Source: Camarhynchus parvulus (Eukaryota; Chordata; Aves; Passeriformes; Thraupidae). From it: DNA of 64,000 nt. The notes below the pieces were generated by a model that saw only the letters and a program-made list of their open reading frames with translations, did not search any database and was not told the DNA's origin. Location: positions 19,205,733-19,269,732 of the forward strand of contig NC_044574.1 in the NCBI RefSeq assembly GCF_901933205.1. Direction: 5' to 3'. Positions 12,383 to 24,709 of the stretch are shown here, in pieces (positions within the stretch are counted from its first letter, which is position 1; each line of letters opens with the position of its first letter). The position numbers were made by a program, and so were the translations under genes.

Positions 12383-13690
12383 GTGAGTGACAACACAGGT
12401 GAACCACAGGTTCAATATGAATCATGTTTAGAGAATTTAGATTAGTTTTTTTTCCAGATAAAAATGGATATTGATAATTGAGTCTGTATATAAATTATGT
12501 TCAACTATAGTTATCTAATACAGCCCACTTCAGAAGCAATAATTTAGTGAGTGTGTGTGTGAGTTGGTCAGTGGTTTCACTTCAATTTGTCCTTGGTGTT
12601 CTTGATTAAACAGTGTTAACAGTTTATCAATGGGGAAATCATATAGACTGGCAAAACCTAAATCAGCAGCTTCAGAGAGCTAAATTATTGGGAACCTGCT
12701 GTTTACTTCTCCTGCAAATGTTGATTGAGCTATTAAGCATAGCTTATAAGAAATGGCTTATTTTACTGCAAGACTTGGCACCCAAGCAAGTGGAACACAC
12801 AGCATTCTAATCCCAAAGAGCATTACTAAGTTTTGGTTAATTAACAGCTTCAGCAAGCTGGAATGCAGTCAGTGAAGTCAGGGTTTGATTTTTTTTTCCT
12901 GATGAACTGCATTTGACTACTATTGAATCCAAGTCCATTGCCTTACACTGCCAAAACTCAGCTTTTAAACTCATAGTTTTTCCAATTTCACTGGTCATGG
13001 AATCACTTGTGAAATTCTATAGTATCCTGCTTGCCCTGAGTGAGGTGGAGGATGTGAAATAGGGTTGAAATGGGACAGGTAATCTCCTGTAAGGTCTTTT
13101 GGGCATTTAGCTGTTCCTAGGCTTAGAGTGTTCCTGGTTATTTTGGTTCTGGAACAGTTTCAGAAAGGTCTACCATATACTCCTGGTACTTTGAGTGCCT
13201 TGTAAGGATGTGCCAAGTATCCAGAAATATATCAATACAGTGGGAAATATTTATTTATTCAATGAATTTATTTGTATTCAAAGAGAAGTTTAGCTGAATT
13301 TCTGTCCGCTTAAAGCTGCAGTACTTGTTTGTTTCAATCCTTCCTCTTCCACTTCTGTGTCTCAAAGAGGAAGTTAAATAGTTGAGTTCTAAAGGCCAGG
13401 TTTTGTCTGTATTCCAAGAGGTCTTATCTTTCAACGTATGGCTAAACATATCCTGGAAGTAATTTCTGAACCTCATGCTGGATTTCCTATTGTTCTCTTT
13501 ACTACTAAACTATTCACTCTCCAGTTTTTCTCATCAGTTTTATACAGAAGATGCTTAGCAATAGAGAAATATTCCAGAGATTGTCACAATTACAGCCTGG
13601 GGGTGCAGGCACATGAATAATTGTATGGATGAAGAAAAAGACAGCAGGCAGGGGCACAGGAGAAGAAGGGATATACCATGAATTGTTTGT

Positions 13691-13752
13691 ACTTGTACCT
13701 TCAGCCATTATTCCAGACTCTGGAGTCTGGAATAATGGCTGAAGGTACAAGT
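13691..13752. repeat. 62-bp palindrome (30-bp perfect inverted arms, 2-base spacer)
   Basis: Bases 13691-13720 are the exact reverse complement of 13723-13752, and the spacer is TG at 13721-13722. Pairing stops abruptly at both outer ends. The arms are ordinary mixed sequence, not a simple repeat. The structure could form a hairpin in RNA or a cruciform in DNA. It could equally be an inverted-duplication artefact of sequencing or assembly. Confidence 0.95.
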
Positions 13753-16700
13753 TACATATGAGGGAAGCTCAAACACAGACTATGTAATTGATATTTGGGT
13801 TTTTTCCCCCCTTCCTTATTCCTGCTCTTAAGAAATACACCCTTTTTTAAGGTGTAGATATAAGATCCTAAGGAAGATTGTCAATGGAAATACTGCTTTG
13901 TGTTAAAAAAGGTCAGTTCTGCTTTCTGCTCAATCTATAGTGTGTATAATTTTTTGTAGCAATTTTAGATAAAATACTTTGAGAAAGATAAATAAAACAT
14001 CAGAAATAATATCTGATATACCTCTGGAGATAGTATGTCATCTACCAAGAAGACTGCAAGATGGATAAGTACCCTAAATGTCTACAACAACAAAAACTCC
14101 CAACAAACCAACTAACAGCCCCCACCTTCCAAATTCCCCCAAACCCCATCCCTGTTCTGTGTAAAGTATTTTCTTTTTTCAGATTGCTGTTGCCTAGTTG
14201 GAGCATATAACAGCCTGGATAACTGCAGTTTACGTTGTCAGAAATTTTGATTCATTTCAGAAGAGACATAAGAAATGCACACAGGGTTTTGATAAAGTTG
14301 GCAAAGTTAATGTATCTCCAGTACCTAACAAGCAAAGGGCTTCTGAATGTGAGGTTTTCCTAACAAGGTTTCTGTCACTTTGAAGAGTTCTTGCATTCAT
14401 GCATCTAGACGTTGCTTGGCCACAGGTGTGCTTTAAGTCTGTAGTTTCTGCTTTGATGTATGACTTCTGATTTGTAAACAGTATAAATTCCAAAATTAAT
14501 ATGTAACAGTTAAACAAAATCAATTTCAAAAACCTCAATTTAGAAACTTCTCATAGAAAAGAATGCATCCTTTAAAGACAAGTTTTCTAGTGTAGACTAA
14601 CTAAATATGACAATAGGGTATTGGTGATTTTGATTTCTTTCAGTCATCTGCTCAACCCATCAGTGGCAGCATTGCCTTCAACGTGAAGTCATGTTTTGTA
14701 GTGAATCTGACTTTTGTCTTTGTAATGCAATGAAAAGTTTCTGCAGTGCAATCTGTGCTCTTCAATGGCCTTGTGCAGCCTCCTAAAGCAGGTCTGGGTC
14801 ACCCCTGCTGCTTTTTTGTTAGCAATGTATCCACTCATCCTACAGGCAAATCTTAGGCTTTTAAATGTTTTTTCAGGGGTTTTTATTGGAGTTTTGCTTT
14901 GTTATTGTTATTATTTATTGGAGTTTTCTGCCTGGAATACTGCAGTCCAGGCAAAGTGGCCAGAGCTACTGTGCATTGCCAGTGATCAATGGTGTGTCTG
15001 AGAGAGCTGCTGTAGCTACTCAGTACCACTGCTAATATTAGCCAGAGACAAATATACCAACTGAGGCTCTGCAGGTAGTGGAGAAAATTCTCTAATTTCT
15101 ACCTAAATCGTGCCAATATAAATGAAGGAAAAGCCTTCAAGGACCTCTAGTTACTGCAGTTACGAATAGGGCTATTTTCTTGGAAAAAAAATTAGTAATG
15201 TTTTATTCTTCAATATCCCAAAGTAGTGTGAATGAAAGGAAACATGGTAGTTCTACTTGGAGTTCTGCAAACCCTTTGTGACAGTGCTCATGACATAGCA
15301 GCCAAGAATTAAGAAACTAAAAGGAGTAATATGTTTGTGTACTTGATAGGAACAGTGAAGGCACATTGTTAGATTTTTCAGTTTGTATTTTCATTAAAGA
15401 TGGGGTGTGCATAAAAAAGTGTACAAGAGTAATTAGATGATTAGTTTTATTAATATCAACCAATTTATCCCATAGAATGCTCTAGATGTAGTTTGTATGT
15501 GAGGAAAGAGACTTGGCAGCCTCATGTAGGATTTGGTATTGAGCTGCTAATCAACAACTAATGTGCTAATTTCCACATTGGGATTGGGATTGGATGTGTA
15601 CTACTGATAAGGACATTTATAGTGTGGCCAGTTGTGCAAGGTGGTCATCAGCTGCTGTGGTAATAATTTCTCTTGTAAAAGCTAACTTTGCTCTTTTTGA
15701 ATCATCATATTGAGAGATGTAACATACTGTTCAGCATTAAAGCAAGCTAAAGAAAAACACAAATGGGGCTCCTCCACATTTCTGACCAGACTCTTGCTGT
15801 TCAGACCCTCATTAGTAGCACTGCATGGTAATAATTTCAAAATTATTTGGAGATTCTGTATTTTAAAAATAAAGATCCTGCAGGAGTACTGTGAAAGAGA
15901 GCTCCACAAAAGCAGAAATGCCAGCTGGCATTTTCAGTTAAAGACTATAAACTTCCCCATGCCTTGTTCCCAAGCATGTAGCAGAGGATACAGTTCTGCT
16001 GCTCATGCTCACCGTTTTATCTAGAGCTATTGAAATCAAGTGTGAGATCTCCAATAACACATATTCACTCCTTTCTCTAGATTATCTTAATTATGCCCTT
16101 AACCAAAATTGTGAAGAACATTTGCCCTGTGCTTGTATCTGTAGGTAAAGGTGGTGCCTCTTGGTTCAGGTGATCATCTTTGGCTTCTGCCAGATCTTTC
16201 AGCATTCCCCTGGAACCAAACTATTCTGAGATTTGTATGGAAATAATTCAGCCTTCCTTGGCACTAATTTGCTGTAACTATTTTGGATTTGTGTCTACTG
16301 TAGCTAAGAATTCTCAGGTGTCCTATTTTCCAAGGAATCTCAGACAAACTTTTATCAAAGAGCTGTGATTGATTTTTTGTTGCATTACAGCCAAACATTA
16401 ATTTTCTTCTTTTGTTCCAGAGAGAGAAGGGGGTGTATGTTATCCATGTCTTTAAAAGATGCTCTCCATCTCCAAGCACTGTGTAAACTGGCATATGTTA
16501 GATTTCAAACATCAGTGGAGAAAGCAGCACTGTAATTAACACATTTTGATTTGACAGTTAGGTCGCAAATATGCTAACATTCAACTTGTTGGTTATTATT
16601 GCTGCTCCTTTTCACAAGGGAAATTAGTATTCACATTAGAGGATGACTTCTCTGCAAAGAATTACATAAACTAGGCAGGCAGCTCCATTTCTTAGCTTTT

Positions 16701-18139
16701 TGTGAAAAAAGCCTTTTACTTTTTACTGTATTCCCTGTCTGGGGGAAGTCAAACATTCATTTAAACAGAAAAGCTTGGAAATTAAACAAATAGTTCTCTC
16801 ACTTTAGGTGCAGCCTGAGCTCTGCTGAAACATTGGCTGTTTCCTCTTTTTTTCTTCGGGGTCTTGCAGTGGTGAATGACTGTTTTAGTGCTGTGCCCAT
16901 GAAATAGCACATTCACAATTTTCATACTGAAGACTTGAGGAAATCTGAGTGTCCTACTGGGATGCTTTTCTATATATAAGAAAATAGGATATTGCAGCAG
17001 TCAAGGACGCCTGCTTTGATCAGGTGTGGCTGAACTGTAGGGTGTGGCTGAAGCAATGGAGAATTTGGGGCACAGAGAATAATGGAAACGACAGGAATTC
17101 AAATATCACATTGGTATTGCTTTTCAGGAAAATACTGTTGGATTGTGGATCTCTAGTTGGAAGCCTCCTTGCTCCTTGAATTTTATAGCTTACTGGTACG
17201 GACACTGGAAAGATTTATGAACACCTGTGAATTTTAGGTTGGTTAAAAATATTGTCCTATCATTTGGAAACACTTAAATAGTGCTCCATCAACTTGCCAG
17301 CTTGATATTATAGCTCATGCAAGTTAGCTAGGGGGTTTCTTCCAAATAATGTTTTCCAATTAGGTTATTACTAATGTTTCTATTGCACTTCTGCCTCCCA
17401 TCTCTCTTAGTATGATATGGTCAGCTTCTTGCTAAGTCCTGCTGGAAGTGCAACTAAAACCTTAATCACTGAATCTTTAGTTGCACTTTCTTTCCACAAC
17501 GCTGTAGAACTGGGTTGTAGAAATACACAGAAAATGTCTGTTGTGTATGAAAACACAAGGTGCAGTCTCACTGTGGAAGAATATAATTTATTATTACTTA
17601 TATTCTGCACCATTGCAGGTCATTTACCTGTGTTTAGTGAAAATGAAGTGGTGTGGTGTTTTTCTGCATTTTTTTATTGATAACACAACAGTAATGTCTT
17701 GCTCTGAACTGGGAAGAAGTTTGCTTCATGAACCTTACACAACTTTTTACAGCCCTCTTCATCTTAAGTGGCTCTGGAAATACCTGAGAAAACTACAGGA
17801 CTTTCAAAGCTACTTTTAATGAACTGGTAGGACTTTGTTCTTTCTGTTTCAGGAGACAGATAAAGCAGTCCCTGCTGTGGTGCCCACTGCACCCCAGCTT
17901 AGTATTTGATCTGCCTAGGCTGCTGCTGGCTGTGCTTTGTGTGATTTGAGGGCTGTACCTGATAAGACCCAACCCTGAGCAGCTCAACCAGCTTCTATCT
18001 AGATGAAATAGCTACTGCCTAGCATGGCAATATTCACACTAGTGTGACAGAGAAAAAAACCCCCAAACCCCAAAAGCTTCCTTAAAAGAAAATTGACATT
18101 GTCATCTTCAAGCTAAACATCAGCTAGTATGTGGGGGAT

Positions 18140-18180
18140 TTATATATATATATATACATACATATGCATGTATGTAGAAA
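18140..18180. repeat. (TA)n followed by CATA/ATGTATG microsatellite
   Basis: Alternating TA from 18140 to 18156 runs into acatacatatgcatgtatgt, a near-palindromic extension. It is a simple repeat with no other role visible. Confidence 0.8.
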
Positions 18181-19225
18181 TAAATAGATGGCTAAGTATT
18201 TATATAAATTTCCACTAATACCTTAGCGCAATGAATCTTTTGAGTGAAAATTTCAGTTGTTTTTTCTATTGTCACTTTGAAGTGAGAGATTTCTTTTGTC
18301 TTCTGGCCCTTCAAAGGTGAGTATTGGCAAAGATGTGCCTTTAGATCTTTGCTCTAATGAATATAAATAGATAACATAATACATTTAGCTAAGCTACAGA
18401 AGCTGAAATCTAGTTCTCATTGTCACTTATTTGTTTTGTGACTTTTAATTAGTTCAATTGTTTGGTAAAATAAAGGCAATAGTGACTGGCTTCTTGCAAG
18501 GGGTTGAATGAAGGTTAAGCTTCTGTTAATTAAAAGTACTATACCAGATTAATGGATAGAACTTCTGAGAGGTAAGCATTTTTTCTTGCAAAGAAAAGTG
18601 GTGATTTTCCAAAGCTGCATTAAACTCTCCTCTGTCGTTCAAGATACTCTAACCTATTCAAATTTTAGCGGGGGGAAGGCGTGGGGAGGAGTGAATGGAA
18701 AGCAAAATGAAAATCCAGGAAAGAGTATATTATAAAAAGCAGGTTTCACCTTCCTTTGTCTTAAACAAGGACTTTCATAAAGTGACATGATGGGGGAATG
18801 GAAAAGATACAAAAGTACTGAGAATGTAAAGCCTAAGTGGTATGAAAATATAAAATATACTTTCAGTAGTGCTCTCAATGTATTTCACATCTGTATTCTA
18901 GCTATTTGAAAGCCCTGTATATGTTAATGGAGTGCACACAAATAGGAGAGAGGAATGTTCAAGCTTATCCCCTCATTTCTGCTCATTAGCTGAAAACATT
19001 AACATAAGTATTCTGCTAGAGCATAGTCCCTGTTTCTGTAGTTTGTAGTTTCCATTCTGGAAAAAGTCTTGCAACTTGTCTTAATTGGAATCCAATGCTC
19101 TCAGTGAGCCTTCCTAGTTTTTCAAAAGTTTTCTGAGCTCTTACTGTGGGTGAGATGTCTGCAGGTTTAACCTGCTGGTGAATTGCAGTTAGTAGATGAG
19201 AGTTATTCAGTCACCAGAACATGGG

Positions 19226-19483
19226 TCACAGAGTCACAGAACATTTAGGATCAGAAGGAACCACTGGGGACTGTCTAATCTAACACCCCTGCTGAACGCA
19301 GGGTTACTTACAGCAAATTGTTCAGGACTACATTCAGTTTGGTTTTGCATATCTCCACAGATGGAGATTCCACAGTACTTTTTGTGCTGGAATTGCTCCA
19401 GTTCATCTCTGCTTTGTATTTGTACTGGGGAGTGCAGGGCTGGTCCCAGCATCTATGTTGTGTATCACCCCTGGAAGTATCAT
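19226..19483 (-). mobile_element. CR1 LINE, 3'-terminal part (antisense), split by insertion
   Basis: On the plus strand this begins with tcacagagtcacagaac and the downstream pattern (ggatcagaaggaacc, ctaatctaacacccc) that is the reverse complement of a CR1 3' tail and 3' UTR. It continues into the antisense of the C-terminal reverse-transcriptase region (actggggagtgcagggctggtcc). It is degenerate, with internal deletions. It is interrupted at about 19484 by a sense CR1; the rest of the same element resumes at 20389 (ctccctctgcctgctggc), where the antisense CR1 sequence should continue. CR1 is a bird/reptile non-LTR retrotransposon that usually lacks clear target duplications. Confidence 0.8.
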
Positions 19484-20388
19484 CTGTTCAATGTCTTTAT
19501 TGATGACATGGATGAGGGGACTGAGTCTTTCATTGTAAATTTGCAGATGGCACTAAGCTGGGAGTGTGCATTGATCTGTTGGAGGATAGGAGGGCTCTGC
19601 AGTGAGACCTGGAACGGTTGAACAGATGGGCAGAGTCTAACAGGCTGAAGTTTAATAAATCCAAGTGTCAAGTCCTTCATTCTGGCCAGAACAACCCCCT
19701 GCAATGTTACAGGCTGGGGACAGTGTGGCTGGACAGTGCCCAGGCAGAAAGGGACCTGGGGGTACTGGTGACAGCAGGCTGAACATGAGCCAGCAGTGAG
19801 CCCTGGTGGCCAAGAAGGCCAAGGGCATCCTGGCCTGGATCAGGAACAGTGTGGCCAGCAGGAGCTGGGAGGTCATTCTTCCCCTGTACTGGGCACTGGT
19901 GAGGTCTCACCACGAGTGCTTTGTCCAGATCTGGCCCCTCAGTTTGGGAAGGACATTGGGATGCTGGAGCATGTCCAGAGGAGGCAACGAGGCTGGAGAG
20001 GGGCTTGGAACACAAACCCTGTGAGGAACAACTGGGGGGATCTGGGGGTGTTTAGCCTGGAGAAAAGGAGACTCAGGGGTGCCCTTACCACTCTCTACAG
20101 CTCCCTGAAAGGTGGCTGTAAGCCAGGTGGGGTTGGTCTCTTTCTCCGAGCAGCAACTGACAGAACGAGAGGACACAGTCTCAAGCTGCACCAAGGGAAG
20201 TTTAGGTTGGATATTAGGAAAAAGCTTTTCATTGAAAGAGTGATAAAGTATTGGACTGGTCTGCCCAGGAAGATGGTGGAGTCACCATCCCTGGATGTGG
20301 CACTTGGTGCCATGGTTTAGTTGAGCTGTTAGAGCTGGGTTGGACTCTATGATCTTGAAGGTCTCTTCCAACCTTGTGATTCTGTGAT
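19484..20388 (+). mobile_element. CR1 LINE, 5'-truncated sense copy nested in antisense CR1
   Basis: This copy starts inside the reverse transcriptase (LFNVFIDDMDEG, the region just after the GVPQGS motif). It ends with the CR1 3' tail (ttggactctatgatcttgaag ... gattctgtgat at 20388). Recognisable conceptual pieces include LKFNKSKCQVLHSG, ERDLGVLV, SLEKRRLRGAL and RLDIRKKLFIERVIKYW. Frameshifts and stops break the frame, so it is dead. The long ORF at 19796-20320 is a mosaic: out of frame at first, then in the true CR1 frame from about 20040. Because it interrupts the antisense CR1 on both sides, it is the younger insertion. Confidence 0.88.
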
Positions 20389-21942
20389 CTCCCTCTGCCT
20401 GCTGGCTTGGCTCTGCCTAGTCCTTCTGGGTTGTTTCAGAAGCAGGGTGCAGGGTGACTCAAGTTCACCAGGATCCCCCAGCCCTTCTCTCCAGAGCTGC
20501 TTTCCTTCCATTTGGCCCAAACAGCCTGTGCTGGTGCATGGTGTTATTTCTCCCCAAATACATGACTTTAAATTTGATTTCCCTGAACTTCATGAGGTTT
20601 CTGTTTGCTTATTTCTCATGACTGCTGTGGTCCCTCGGAATGGCAGCAAAGCAACATAGCCATCTGGTGTATCAGCCACTCCTCCCCAGAATTTATCATC
20701 TGCAACCTTGCTGCAACCATTCCATCTTTCAGTTCATTAATGAAGATGTTAAATGGTGCTGGCCCCAGTATCAGCCTCAGGGATACATTAGTGATTGTCC
20801 TTCAGCCAGGCTTTGAACTGCTGATCACAGCAACCATCTGAGCCTGGCAGTTCAACCAGTTTTCAATCTACTTTATTGTCCGCTTATCTAGTCTGTATTT
20901 TGTCAGTGTATCTATAAGAAAGCTATGTGAGACTGGCAAAAGCCTTGATGAAGCAAAGATAAACCACATCGACGACTCTCTTCTCACCCACTGAGCTCAT
21001 CGATTTGTTGTGGAAGGCTGTCAGGCTGTTCAGGTACGAGTGTAAACTCTAAGTTTATGCTGACTCATCACCTTTTGAGTGTGCCTGGAAATAGCTTCCA
21101 GGATTATTTGGTGCACCACCTTGCCAGGGTTTGAAGTGAGGCCAGTTGGCCTGTAGTTTCTCATATCTGCCTCCTTGTCCTTCTGGAAGGTGACACTTGC
21201 TGTCTTCCAGTTGTCAGGAACCTGCTTCAGTCCTATGACCTTTCAAAGATCATTGATCGTGGTCTCACAATGACATTGGCTGGCTCCCTCAGCACTTGTG
21301 GGTACATCCCTTCTCTACTGACAGCATTTCCCTGCTCCAGACATTTTCACTGATTTCAAGAACCTGAGGTTTCTGAAAGGCAGATCTTGCTAGGCAGGAC
21401 CACAGTGTGGGAGGCACTGAGTACCTCAGCCTTATCCATATTGACTGCTACTGTAGAGCCCATTCAGCAGCACACTGCCCCTAATCTTCCTTAAGCTGCT
21501 GGTATGCCTGGAGAAGCCTTTCGTATTGCCTTTTTTGTCTCTCACTGGATTCAGCTTCAGATGGGCTTTGATGTATCTAACTCCATTACTGCTCACTTGG
21601 GCAGTGTCTCTGTGTTCTTCCTGGGTCACTTGTCCCTGCTGTCATCTTATTTTTTCCTTTTGATAGATGAGTTTTGTCAGGAACTTCCTGTTCATCTGTG
21701 CAGGAGTGCTTTCTGCACATTGGGAGAGACAGATCTTGAGATTGGAGGAGGTGACTCTTAAAAATCCAGCAGCTGCCCCCCTCTGTTCTCCAGAACTGTA
21801 CTCCACATGGCTCCTCAAAGCAGGTCCCTGAGGAAACCAAAAGTACTCTCCTGGAGTGCAGGCTCTTGTTATTTGCCCTGTCCCCTCCTTTCTGGATCCT
21901 GAACTCCACAACTCATGATTGCCCCCCAGCCTTCGCACTCCC
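20389..21942 (-). mobile_element. CR1 LINE, antisense body (reverse transcriptase and linker)
   Basis: This continues the element begun at 19226. On the minus strand, about 20790-20735 reads as a decayed [18 protein letters not shown] equivalent (LILGPAPFNIFIN). Farther upstream in the element, 21909-21586 contains EFRIQKGGDRANNKS and WIFKSHLLQSQDLSLP, which match the CR1 region between endonuclease and reverse transcriptase (EFKI...; WLIFKDHLLQAQERCIP-like). Multiple stops and frameshifts make it a pseudogene copy. It is broken at 21943 by the solo LTR. Confidence 0.85.
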
Positions 21943-22425
21943 TGCACTAAGTCTGGCTGGGATGGAGTTAATTTCTGTGCAGAAAATACCTGTTAAGTGC
22001 CATGTTTTGGACTGGTGACCAAAGTGAGTCACCAGTATTTTCACTACTGCTGAACAGTGCTAACACACTATTAGGGCCTTCTCTGTTTCTTACTCTGCTG
22101 CAGTGAGGAGGTTGGAGGTGGACATGAGGCTGACTCCAACCAACCAAAAGGAGATTCCAAAACATTGTTCTCAGCCATAAAACTGGGAATTAGTTTTCCA
22201 GGGGTTGCTGTTGCTCAGGGATTTAGTTGGGCATTAGTTGGCTGGTGCTAAACAATTGCTTTTGCAAACTTTTTGTTGTTCTCTCTTTCCTTTCCCGCTC
22301 CTACCTCAACCTACAATTTTTCTCACTTTTGCTCCTCTTTTAATTCTTTCCCTCAGCGCTCTGCAGAAGGTACTGATTGAGCAGCTGTTTGGGGCTGAGG
22401 TTCTTGTGGGGTTTAAATCACAACA
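21943..22425 (+). mobile_element. Solo LTR of an endogenous retrovirus, ERVL-like, inside CR1
   Basis: About 483 bases, starting TGCACTAAGTCTGGCTGGGA and ending AAATCACAACA. The opening (ctggctgggatggagttaatt), the accaaaaggagattcc stretch, a TATA-like cataaaactggg at 22176 and the ending (ggggtttaaatcacaaca) match an LTR type that is very common in birds. The terminal TG...CA fits an LTR. The flanks (CTCCC on the left, CCCCT on the right) are only weakly alike, so any 5-bp target duplication has decayed. No gag, pol or env sequence and no second LTR is adjacent, hence solo. It sits between two CR1 endonuclease segments that are contiguous in intact copies, so it inserted after the CR1. Class assignment is from memory of the family. 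Confidence 0.75.
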
Positions 22426-23080
22426 CCCCTGGCTAGTTGTTCTTTCTTTGCAAGAATGAAGTCCAACAGAGCCTCTGCCCTTTTTGGCTGGCTTTTGGGT
22501 GATCACTTGTGTCAGAAAGTCATCATTAATGCACTCCTGAAACATCTTCAGTTACTTCAGTTACTTGTGCTCTGCTCTGTTATCCCTCCCAGATTCTGGG
22601 GTGGTCAAAGCCTGCATAAGCAGCGGGGCCCGTGCATGAGGGACTTCAACAATTGCCTGAAGAAGTCCACAAAAATCCAGTGCTTTAAATCAGGTGGTTG
22701 GTAGCAGGCATTCACTACAGCATCAGCCGTTTTGGTCTAATAGTGATTCTGGGCCCATAAGCAGTCAGCTGGCTCATCATTCATCCCTAGGTAAGACTCT
22801 TGTCCACTCCCTGCAGTGTTGTTGCTTCAAGGCAGCTCCAGCTCCTCACCATCACACCCACCCCTTGCAGAAGCTGTGTAAATTCCCCACCATGTTCCAT
22901 GGTCCCAGTCAGATCACAGCCCTGCCAGCCGTGTGCAGGCCTCCACGTCCTGGTGTCTGCCCACTGAGCATCGGTGCACTGGCACTCCAGAGAGGCACTC
23001 AGTCACCCTGGCTGCTTGTTGATGACGTGACTGATGCCACAAAGACCTGTCACACCACAGAACACACCAGTTATTGAACC
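22426..23080 (-). mobile_element. CR1 LINE, antisense 5' part of ORF2 (endonuclease region)
   Basis: On the minus strand, 22545-22426 reads FQECINDDFLTQVI...KPAKKG, matching the CR1 endonuclease C-terminal region (FLECVDDNFLLQVIEEP-like). Plus-strand phrases such as catgagggacttcaac, gtcagctggctcatcat and cactccagagaggcactcag are the antisense of the CR1 endonuclease. The first and third also have clear counterparts in the copy at 63.2-63.7 kb. The outer end near 23080 is set by loss of similarity. This piece completes the element that starts at 19226. Confidence 0.78.
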
Positions 23081-24678
23081 TCAGAACATGTCCTTCAATG
23101 TGATGGACATGTGCTGAAAGGACATAGCAGTGGACAATGAATGCTTGCTGCTCTTGGCTCCCAAAATCCACTCTGCCTGTTTACTCCTGGTTCCTAGAAT
23201 AGAAAATGATTTGCTCCCCAGGGAGTCAGCAATGATTGGTGCAGTATTGAAAAATGTGCTAAAGGTTGAGAGAGGAAAAAATGTTCTCTGACTTCTGGAG
23301 GGAAATGTCAAGTGAAAGAACTTGAGGCATAGGGTGTTTGGAGGAAATGTGATACTCAAAGGTCAAATGATTGGAAGTAGGTTGAGACTAGCAGATTTGA
23401 AAAGAAAGGTGAAAGTATTCAAGGTTAGGAAGATAACAGAATATACAGAAATAATAGTAGGACTGGGAAATGCTAATAATACATAATCCTGCAAATGACA
23501 AGAAAAGAAAGAAAGGTCAGAAGAAACCAGTACTTTTAAAAAGTATCTATGCTTCATAAATCACATAAAAATCAACTGCTCTGTTCTGAGTAATCCTTGA
23601 CTTTATTTTCTCTGTCCTAGGATGTATGTAGGTCGATGTGATCTGAAATGGAACCAGAATAATTTTGCTTTCAAGGGCTTGCTTCCCTATACTTTGCTTC
23701 AATGGCTTTCTTTCCTGCATCCCTTGGGTGTGATAATGGCATTCTGTGAATCATAATAGCAGTGCAGAGCTTAATTAATGTTTGCAAAACACTTAGATCC
23801 TCAGATGAAGTGTGCTATGTGCATTCGGTGCAACATATTATTGCCAATAAGCAGAGGCTATTTTTAATTCCAGCAACAACTGATTTTTTTGGTGCTTTTT
23901 TTTATCACAAGAACAACCACATGAGGATGGCCAGGAAGGGTCATGCCAAGGTTCAGTTATCTCACTATCTCAGCTTCAGCAGTAGCAGGTGTTTAAGGAA
24001 CAGATCTGCAGAAAAGACAGAGGCGTTATCTGGCAAACTCTCCTGGCTTTTAGAAACAAATTTTTAAAGACTTTGTGATCTGAAGGTTACATCCAATACT
24101 TGCCTCCCTGAAGGGAATTCTTGTCCCTGCCTTTTCAGCCAATGCCTGGTGAGCCAAGGGATTAACCTTGCATACCCTCTATAGGGTGTTCTCCTCTGAC
24201 TGAAAGAGAGAAAATAGAGGAAGAAAATAATATATTTAGTCTTTTTTAGTTGCAAGCAAATCTCCATCCACCACGATGACAAATGTATTTGAGTCACTAG
24301 AGTAAAAATTATGTGTTATTTGGTACTTTGACTGCTCAAGGAAGAGCTCAGCATATGTCTTTTCAGCCCCCAGAAAAGGATGAGTTATTGCTTAAATTTA
24401 TCAGAATCTTTAAAAGCACAGATTCCTGTCTGAGGAGACATAAGTTCTTTGTTCTTGTGAGTAAGACAACTGGATATGTAGAGGCATTAGTTCATACGAA
24501 TGAGATGTGAAAATCCTGGCTTTTATATAAATTAAAGATAATCAGCTCTATGTAAGGGATTACTTTGTCTTGCCATTGCCTCACTTTTCTCCTCCCAGCT
24601 AACAGACAGTGTTTTATGTATCAACTGGCAGCAGGTTTTGGCCTCCAAAATAGAAATATTTAGAAATATAACATCTAT

Positions 24679-24709
<31 letters not shown>

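Larger units (their letters stand above)
11840..19225. other. Intergenic, no gene recognised
   Basis: Apart from the candidate exon at 12279 and the palindrome at 13691, this stretch is AT-rich DNA without a supportable gene. It has short (TG)n near 12550 and an alternating TA tract at 18140-18156 leading into CATA/ATGTATG repeats. Open frames here are all under 105 codons and lack splice context or familiar content. Confidence 0.6.

Noticed and set aside
17020..17056. Repeated ggtgtggctgaa (two copies)
   Set aside because: A 12-base direct duplication 18 bases apart is too small to interpret.
19196..19621. 141-codon plus-strand ORF
   Set aside because: It crosses the junction of two opposed CR1 copies; only its last part follows CR1 reverse transcriptase and it then drifts out of frame.
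19796..20320. 174-codon plus-strand ORF as a host gene
   Set aside because: It is the decayed C-terminal reverse transcriptase of a nested CR1, partly out of frame.
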